DNA of 64,000 bases, taken from NCBI GenBank assembly GCA_008802785.1, contig VUYT01000001.1, forward strand, positions 620,001 to 684,000. Direction: 5' to 3'. The translations under genes and the position numbers were made by a program. The notes under the pieces are model-generated. The model did not search any database, was not told the DNA's origin, and saw nothing but the letters and a program-made list of their open reading frames with translations. Positions 57,001 through 64,000 of this stretch are shown piece after piece (position 1 is the stretch's first letter; each line of letters opens with the position of its first letter). Source of the DNA: Symmetrospora coprosmae. Its lineage: Eukaryota; Basidiomycota; Cystobasidiomycetes; Symmetrosporaceae.

Positions 57001-60000
57001 TCGTGCACTGAGCTTCGAAGCTGTCCCAGTCCAACCGGTGCGCAGAGAGGTATTTGACGACATCCATCGCTTCGGGATGGCCAGAGCAGAATGGCTGGTA
57101 GGCCTCAGAGAGGTTCTGCGCCTCGTTAAGATAAATGGCCGATATCCGTCTTGCCGCGTCTGCGACTGTTGCATCGGAGCTCTTGAATCGCTTGGTCGCT
57201 GTGGCAGTAGAGCCCGACCCTGTGCTAGACGCGGACGAGGTGCTTGCCGCAGGGTGATACGATGCGATCGGATTCTCGTCGAACGAGGTGACGGTCGAGG
57301 GTGACGAAAGGTAGTTGCTCTCCTGGTGATCCCGAATCCAGCCTAGATCCTCGTCGACGCGGCGCAACTTTGCTTGCACCCGCCGGTGGATGTTGAGGAT
57401 GTTGGTAGCATCTCGGACGATGATGTCGCGCTGCTCATCCGTAACGAAACGGGCAAAAGACAGCAGACTGAAATGGACCTGATATGGCAGTCATGTCGAT
57501 GTGTCAGCAAGGAACACGACAATATGCAGCGACATATAGTCCCTCTCGACTCACCTCGACGAGATCAGTGAGATCATCGGTATATCCATCCTCGCTCGTG
57601 ACAATCTCCAAGAGAGCGTGGTAGAAGCTCTCGTCTCCTTGCTGACTGGTCACCGTGAGTGACGACAGATTGCTGCGGATATCACCGGTTGACGAGCTGT
57701 GGTACGGTGTGCTGCCCGAGATGGCAGCGAGAGCATCCGACAAAGCGCGAGGGTCGTTGAAAGGATTGTGAGCTTCTGCCAGATCGGCAGGGCTATCGAG
57801 GCTCATCATCGGTGAATTGACCTCCTCTAACGGGGTTAGGGGGAGCCGAGAGGAAGTGTTGGTGATGGCGCTTACGGGCGCAGAGAGCGAGGAAGCGAGG
57901 ACGTTGCTCGGAAGAGACAGGTGGTGAAGATGCGGCCGCGAAGGTGCGCCACCGGAAGACGCGGTCGGAAAAAGGTGGTGCGGTCTCGGTGAGCCCTTGA
58001 CTACAGTGAGACTTGATGATGCCGAGGCACGGTCACTCTCGCTGCTCGCCAGAAGAGCAGCACGAACGTCGGTGTGAACGCCGCCAAAAGCGGGCTGGTG
58101 GAGACCTTTGCCACCTGGCGTCTGCAGATCCTCTCCGTCGAGAAGAGCCGTCTCGCTCTGGCTCAAGCGGGGCAGGCGGTACGGAGAGATCTCTTGCGGT
58201 GAGAGCGTCAACGGCGTATCGAGACCGGCAGCTATCTCCTGTATGTCGCTGCCTCTGGTAGGATCCACCAAGTGATCGCCGCCCGTGGCGTCGGACGTGG
58301 TCGCAGCCGGGTCGGGCGACGGAGGAAAGTAGAATGCGCGTATGCGCCGATTGGTAGCAGACTCGACGCTGCTGTTCGAGTTACGCCGCAGTATGGGGTT
58401 CTCTGCTGTGACGGGCAGTCTCGTCGAGCCAATGCTACTGCTGCTGGTGCTTTGGGCTCGACCGCGACCGCTGCTGGCGCCAGTTGTGCCGGAGGAGTGA
58501 CTGCCCCTGCGAGACGGGCCGAGATGACCCTGTGAGTTGCGCAAGGCTCCTCTCCCTTTCTCGTCTGCAGCAGCGGCGTCGCCTGACCCTGTGAAGAGGG
58601 CCGACTGCTCTCCCGCTCCCCTTGAGGCCCTCCTTCTTGGCAGCTGCTCCACTACCAACACCTGCTCGTCGTCGCTGCTCAGCCCGGGCTTTGGGATTTG
58701 TCGCAGTGTTGGACCAGCGAGTGGCTGCCGACGCAAAAGGTTCGGCACGCTGCCAGTGACGGTGCCGCTGCTGCCACTTTCCCTTCGTCGACGGCGGCCT
58801 CCTTCCGGGCGCCTCGCACTTCTCTCACTGCTGTCGCTGTTGCTCGTGCTTGTGCTGCCGCTGCGATGACGGTGGGCCCCCGAGTGCTCGAGAGGTGACG
58901 CCAAAGACGCTTCTGCCTCGTCGTCGTATTGCTCGGCCGGCAGTGTTCCGACGAGGCCTTCGCGCTCCTTCTGATGCTGATGCAGAGACTGAAAGGGAAG
59001 CAGCGCTTCGGGCGTTGCGGATTGGAGGTGGCGGTAGGACCTCGCGTCGAAAGAGCGCACAGACCCTTCGCTCTGAGCAAAGAGAGGGGACGACGTCGAT
59101 GTTGCCAACATGGCGGACGAGGGTGAAGCTGCCGTCACAAGCGTAGGAAATGTCAGCGTCCGCTGAGGTGAACAACGTGCATGGCCTCGAGCTCCGTGTA
59201 TTTCCGTCAGCGGCGGCGTCCCGGGCCTGCTCTCACCTCCTCTTCTTGGTTGAGCCGTTGAACTCGAAGCCGACGAGTTGCTCCGCACTCGTTGACCTTC
59301 TCCTTTGCTTCCTGCATACTGCTGATATGTTTGTCCCATGCTCAAGCTTCTCTTGAACAGGTCATGGCCTGCACTGACCATGCCCGCAGCAGAGTCGTGC
59401 GACTCCCTCCACCACGGGACGGTGTGGCCCGTGCTGACGGGGCTGCTTTTACCGAGGTGGTCCTCTTCCTGGGAGATGGAGGGGCCGCGATGAATGCCGT
59501 CTGCATACTCACTCTTCTGACCCTCTTGTATCCTTTCTCTGCTAAGTCTTCTCCCGCTGGAATCCTCGCTCATGCTGTTGAAGCTGACGTTCGAGTTGGG
59601 AGTGGGGTTGACGAGGAGAGAAGCTGCTGCTGCTGCTGCTGCTGCCCGTGGCAATCCTGCTGACACCACTACTGACGACTTGGCCTGATCTCGCGAGTCA
59701 CATGCTTCTGCTGCAGCATCAAGAGAAGCGCTACCGTAACCCTGCGAGCCTGGGCCCTCTAGATCTGTCGCTATCGAAACGCCGACCGCGGCGGCGGGAT
59801 GGCCAAGTGTTTCACAAGGTTCCTGCCGCCGCGAGGTAGTGGCGAAGGGCCCACTGGCAGTTCCTTGAAGTGGAGCAGCGGTGACCGCATTGGCCTGGCC
59901 ACCCGTCCGTCGCGAGCTCTTGATGGCAACCATGGTGGTGGACCGTGACCTGCCACTGCTGCCGCTACCGCTGCTGCTGCCGTGGTTGCCAACTGCCACT

Positions 60001-60197
60001 GCCGCGCTGCCGCTCGTGCCCGAAGAGCTTGCGGCGGAAGATCGTCGGCGTTGACGCACTGTTGACGAAGCAGCGCTCGCAATTGTCGGCGAAGATGGCA
60101 TGGGGATCATCGAGGTAGGCTGATCCCGTGATGGCAGCCGCTGTATGCTGGCCGACCTGACCTCCCGCTTGCTGTCCTTGTCTGGGAGCTGCGACAT
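54081..60197 (-). CDS. RhoGEF (DH-PH) protein with very long disordered N-terminus
   Basis: Four exons: 60197-57555, 57478-56708, 56642-56300, 56227-54081, giving 1967 residues. ATG 60197 (MSQLPDKDSKREV). Residues 1-860 are Ser/Gly/Arg-rich with many RRxS sites. The DH domain starts at about 865 (FYHALLEIVTSEDGYTDDL), runs across intron 1 (HFSLLSFARFVTDEQ), and holds the conserved FADFLIKPVQRICRYPLLF block. The PH domain is about 1140-1275 (LVLYGTHLLFIKPR ... MTYHEHSFEV). The last 690 residues are again Ser-rich. Known role: GDP-GTP exchange on Rho/Cdc42/Rac GTPases for polarity and cell wall growth. The partner GTPase cannot be told from sequence. Confidence 0.93.
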
Positions 60198-60839
60198 GGT
60201 TCAGGGAGCCCTGCTCTCGAGGTCCCCAAGAGCGCTAGCGCTCTTCAGCGCTTCGCTGCGGACCTCCCTGAGTGTGCCGCTGGCTTTGCTACCCAGCGGA
60301 CGCAGGTACGCCTGCTGCTATTCCTACGATGACTCCCTCGAATCAAAGCTGGCTGGATGGAGCGTTTGCAACCCTGCTGGAGATGCTTCACAGCTGGACG
60401 GCGAGGCGCAAGTTGCCCCCGGCGAACACAGCCCGCAGCCGTCAGAGCTTTCTGACCAGCAAAAGCACGAAGCTGCTTGATGAGAGCGCACTGGTATGAG
60501 GCAGCCAGAGAATTCTCAGTGCACAGCTGTGCGCACCTTCAGCAACGTATAGCGTCCTTCCGCTTCCCTTCCTTGCTTTTTTGGCGAGTTGCGCGCGGCA
60601 CCTGCTCGCCTCGCCGCCTTGATTGTCCCTCAGTCGTCGCGAAAATCGGTCCAGGATCTCACGGAGCTTCCACCGGAGGCCAGCACATGTAACCGAGGAG
60701 GGAGTTTGATCTGAGCCGCCATGCAAGGTTACAAAGACGATGAACGCAAGAGCTGCAGCAGTCACCTCTACACTGCCAGCCATCATCGACTGCTTGTCCG
60801 CCCTTCATTCAGCACTCGGAGCAGTCCGGTTGGCGCCGA

Positions 60840-60853
60840 GATCACGTGATCTG
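60840..60853. promoter_or_regulatory. 14-bp palindrome centred on CACGTG E-box
   Basis: AGATCACGTGATCT is perfectly self-complementary. TCACGTGA is the classic site for Cbf1-type bHLH factors. It lies about 640 bp upstream of the RhoGEF start and 4 bp before a plus-strand ATG. Confidence 0.5.
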
Positions 60854-60856
60854 ATC

Positions 60857-61138
60857 ATGTCAGCAAGCGTGCCAGACTGGCGACCGGCAGGGTCCCAAGA
60901 GCTTGAGTGGCTTAAAGTGCAGGCTCTTCGAGCTCGCTCGGTTGCAAATGATTCCCTTACAGTGAGCCGGGAGACGCCCGGACTGCTACACGAAAGCTCG
61001 TATGTTAGCTTTCAGCTGACCAATCTGTGGTGTGGGCTGCCGAAAGGTATTCCACGTGGTGACGGGACGAGCGGCATCAGCTTGCCGCAGCCGAGTCCCT
61101 TACTCACTTCGCAATGCAGCGATGGTCTCGACTTCTGA
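60857..61138 (+). CDS. Doubtful small ORF, 93 residues
   Basis: ATG at 60857 right after the E-box palindrome, reading MSASVPDWRPAGSQELEWLK and then a helical Arg/Ala segment. No family recognised. The first 50 residues look protein-like, the rest less so, and a GTATGT donor inside suggests splicing may change the end. Could be chance. Confidence 0.25.
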   Translation: MSASVPDWRPAGSQELEWLKVQALRARSVANDSLTVSRETPGLLHESSYVSFQLTNLWCGLPKGIPRGDGTSGISLPQPSPLLTSQCSDGLDF

Positions 61139-61307
61139 AAGCCTGACAGACACAGCAGAGGCTCGACTATCGAAATACATAAGGCAGAGAATGCTGGTTT
61201 GTATGAAGAGGGTGGCAGTAGGGCCTGCCCTGTCTGAAGAAATGCATCCAGAGCATAACGGCGTTTCGATGAGTAGAGATGGTGGCAGTACATCGACGTT
61301 TCAGCAT

Positions 61308-62507
61308 TCAGATGATGGGAGGGGCTGTAGAGGGTAACTTGAAGTCGTGTGTGGCCCCTCTATACTCGCTGGAGACATCGCCTGATTGAGGGCCCTGCGT
61401 CAGCTTCTGGGCTACTGTAAGACTTGCAGAACTCACGAATGTGCCAGTACAAGCTATTCTTCGAGTCCTTCATGGCTGAGGCACAGTCAGTAGCCCAGAG
61501 TGGGCCATTGGCGGCAGCAGCGTCCCGGATGCCCGTGTGGAGACAGAACCACTTCTGCTCGACGCCTGCCTGCGATTTGCCCAGCTCCATCTTGATCAGA
61601 CAGTCTTTCCCGATGTAGCTCTCTGCCGTGCTGGTGCGAGTCTTCTTGCAGTCGAACACGTAATGCTGAGTAGCCTGCCACATTGGATCTGGGGTGCGAC
61701 GCGTTAGCGCTTGTAGGGGGCGCGGCACCGGGCGGATGTGTGAACTCACCAAGCCATTTCATCGTCGGAGCACTGTTAAAAGCGTCCGGTGAGCAGGCCT
61801 CCATCTGCTCCCGACGATTCGAGCTCAGGCTACTCACTATGGATTGGTCTGCCATCCCCACGGCGCGTTCGAGGCGGCTACCTGTGGCGAGGAGCTGCGT
61901 CAGCCAGAGACCACTCCATTCAGGCTAGATGGCATACCTGCACTGCAAAGGTCTGTACAGGTTTGATGTATGACTGGAATGTCGATGGTCTCAGCACGTC
62001 CTGCGCTGAACTGCCGACTACCGCCTGCTTACCAGCTCATTTAGGATGAAGGTCTAGATTGGAAGGGATGGGAGCGTCAGCAGTGAACATGGCGGTCTGG
62101 TGGATGTGCACATACCTGACACTTCGAGTTGGCGTTATTGTCAATGCCTCTCAGGAAGTGCCATTGAAGGACCGAAGAGTCTTCGCCTAACTTCGACCCG
62201 GACAGACTGCCGAGTTATCGTAAGCACGGTACGCATCTCTGTTTCAACAACATTAGCGGACTCACCAATTTGCAACGTCCAATGTGACTGCGTTGTCTCC
62301 TAGATCTTCGGTACCAGCCGCAAAGAAGCGGACATATGGTCGAGCAAGAGAGAGGTCTAGCCTCTTGTCGGCACAGCCGAGGGGATCGCATCGCTTGTCG
62401 AGAGAGCGGACGTCAATGCTCATATTCATGCCTGCAGGAGCTGCAGTGGTCGATCTGGCCAGGAGACTGGTGAAGGCGAGCACAGTGAGCTGGAGGATAG
62501 CGATCAT
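61308..62507 (-). CDS. Secreted protein of unrecognised paralogous family, copy 1
   Basis: Eight exons: 62507-62266, 62206-62116, 62053-62033, 61973-61938, 61881-61838, 61772-61750, 61688-61437, 61381-61308, giving 260 residues. A signal peptide (MIAILQLTVLAFTSLLARST) is followed by SLDKRCDPLGCADKRLDLSL and PYVRFFAAGTEDLG, then KLGEDSSVLQWHFLRGID, TFILNEL, and a C-terminal block with VFDCKKTRTS, GKDCLIKMELGKS, EQKWFCL, TDCASAM and SLYWHIRDVSSEY. Small exons of 21, 36, 44 and 23 nt are supported by alignment to copy 2. Cys are conserved between copies, suggesting disulfides. No known fold recognised. Possibly an effector or surface protein. A minus-strand TATAAT lies 101 nt upstream. Confidence 0.78.
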
Positions 62508-63015
62508 GTTGGGAAACGACAGTGGGTCGCGTCTAGCGCGAGAGTGGGATGAGAGAATGTGCTGGTGAAATAGAGAGCAGAGGCAAGCGATGAAGCGGCA
62601 TCGCTAGATTATAGGACAGCGCTGACGGCACAGACGGGTCTTAATATCCTCAGAGGCGTGAAGGGCCCTTTGATCGGCAATTTTCTCCCTTGAATGCTCG
62701 GTTTGACTGGGGGCGGCGCTGTGGCTTGTCCGGTCTTGGCCAGATGCGAGTCAGCAGCTGCAGTGCTGCTTGTAGGGCGTGCTCCTTCTGCCTTTCACTG
62801 TAGTTGCACAATGAACCCGGGGCAGGTCGAGTCAGGGCTGTGCGGAAGGGGAAAGCAGCTGCTCTGATGCAGTCAGCTCATGTGCGATGACTAGCGCGGT
62901 GGAACCATGCATAGCACTCTGCCAGCCTCCGACAGGCAGATTGCAAATGGTTTGCCAGAGCCAGCTCCGTATACAATTCACAGCGCAGCTAGAAACCGCA
63001 CACCAAGCCGTGGGA
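62508..63015. other. Intergenic between the two secreted paralogues
   Basis: Promoter of copy 1 and 3' end of copy 2. Contains the TATAAT-like site and no other recognised feature. Confidence 0.45.
62608..62613 (-). promoter_or_regulatory. Putative TATA element of secreted copy 1
   Basis: TATAAT on the minus strand, 101 nt before ATG 62507, a usual distance for a fungal core promoter. Confidence 0.4.
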
Positions 63016-64000
63016 TTATGCAGTGTTTAGCGTTATGCGCTTGTCCTGGTCAAAGTCGGAGCTGACGTCGCCTGTGTGGACGTATGTCAGTCGCATGGAA
63101 GGTCCCGTCACATGTGGCGATACTTACGAAGGTTCCAGTAAAGGTCATCAGGACGCTTCTGCATGCTGTCCCCGCAGTCTTCGGCGTGAAGTCCTCCACC
63201 ATCCTTCGGATCACCTGATCTGTCGGCCACCAGGCACCGCCAGAGCTGCTCGGGACCATCCTTGTCGCTCTTGCCTTTCGCCAGTTTGATCATGCACTTT
63301 GTTCCGATCTTCTGGTTCTTTGCCTCCCCTCCTCGGACTTCCGCGCAATCGAATACAACTCTGGATATGGTCATTTATATCGACGTCAATGACTTGCCAA
63401 GAAGACCCGCCCGAAGACGGTCAGCTCACTGTTGTTCGGGTGTCCACAGCGGGTCTGGAAGGGTGGCGGCTTCAGCTCAGAAGCTGGTAGGATAGACGGC
63501 AAGAGCAGCTCACCGAGCTTCTCAAATTTGGGCGACCAGAGCTTGTTGTGCCAGCCGTAGAAAAGGTTTGTAGCACTGACTTGAACACTGTAAGTCTGGG
63601 TCTTGCCGAACCCTCCCTGTATGAGAGCGCGAATGCCGGACCGGGCAAAGTGTCAGCTCAGGTTATCGCTAGAGATGCTGCTAGGCGCGCAACACCGACG
63701 AGTTCATTCAGAACGAAGGTCTATATTGAGAGACACGGGGCACGAGCGCTCAGCCTTCCAGACCATCGCATCAAACAGACGGGAGAGAACGCACCTGGCA
63801 AGCCTTCTCCGCCTTCTTATCTATACCCTTGCCGTTGTGCCACTGCAAAGTAGTATCGTCGCCGCCTAGCTTGCCACCAGACTGGCAGTCTTTGATGTCT
63901 AGGCGGATCTGCTCCTCGGGCCCTTTGTCATCGGTATTGGAGAGGATAAACATGACATAGGGCCTGCGGAGGGACAGATCGAGCCTGTTGGATGCACAAC
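63016..64000 (-). CDS. Secreted protein family, copy 2, 5' partial at the right edge
   Basis: Exons seen: 64000-63795, 63720-63700, 63616-63514, 63454-63430, 63360-63128, 63071-63016, about 214 residues. The N-terminus and any signal peptide lie beyond the window. It aligns along its length with copy 1: CASNRLDLSLRRPYVMF, KLGGDDTTLQWHNGKGID, TFVLNEL, TYSVQVSATNLFYGWHN, VFDCAEVRGGEAKNQKIGTK, GKSDKDGPEQLWRCL, AEDCGDSM and LYWNLRDVSSDF. Two introns of copy 1 are missing here and one new intron is present just before VVFDC. Function is unknown. One acceptor/donor pair around 63699-63617 uses a weaker GTCGGT donor. Confidence 0.72.

Larger units (their letters stand above)
60198..61307. other. Intergenic, 1.1 kb, RhoGEF promoter region
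   Basis: Holds the 14-bp E-box palindrome and a plus-strand frame of doubtful status (60857-61138). Otherwise nothing recognised. Confidence 0.45.

Overview
The window is nuclear DNA of a fungus, almost certainly a basidiomycete. Genes are packed on both strands and cut by many short introns, mostly 45-110 nt. Donors are GTGAGT, GTGCGT, GTGGGT or GTAAGT, branch sites are CTGAC/CTAAC-like, and acceptors are CAG or TAG. Base composition is GC-rich. The fungal-type Caprin-like and BTG/Tob proteins, the RhoGEF, the CBM1 modules and the GH5 cellulases fit a smut-related lineage (Ustilaginomycotina or nearby). That placement is inference. All gene models were spliced by hand, checking that each intron keeps the reading frame.

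Layout. 1-17 kb is mainly housekeeping and regulation: a 5'-truncated Myb/SANT AT-hook protein (+), a Caprin-like RGG protein (-), a small coiled-coil protein (-), cyclin C/Ssn8 of the Mediator kinase module (-), CCT subunit beta (+), an uncharacterised protein with a possible BAH-like segment (-), a membrane-anchored SGNH/PC-esterase-like protein (-) and an MBD4-type DNA glycosylase (-).

18-38 kb is rich in plant-cell-wall genes. It holds a secreted GH5 endoglucanase with two N-terminal CBM1 modules, a second GH5 without CBM1, a tannase/feruloyl-esterase-family hydrolase, a secreted protein with two C-terminal CBM1 modules but no enzyme domain, and a third GH5. These are interleaved with an FMN-dependent alpha-hydroxyacid oxidase, a low-complexity nuclear-like protein, pantothenate kinase and a TTC1-like TPR protein. 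The three GH5 genes are paralogues sharing several intron positions. They look like a locally expanded cellulose-attack gene set rather than an operon.

38-60 kb holds an F-box protein, an ABCC (MRP-type) transporter with 13 exons, a BTG/Tob anti-proliferative protein, a conserved small fungal protein, a new-looking Cys-rich protein beside a broken tandem copy of its second exon, ribosomal protein uL1 with 5-nt and 8-nt coding exons, and a 1967-residue RhoGEF (DH-PH).

60-64 kb ends in two tandem paralogues of a secreted Cys-containing family I do not recognise. The second is cut by the right edge. No transposon, retroelement, CRISPR array, rRNA or tRNA gene was recognised.
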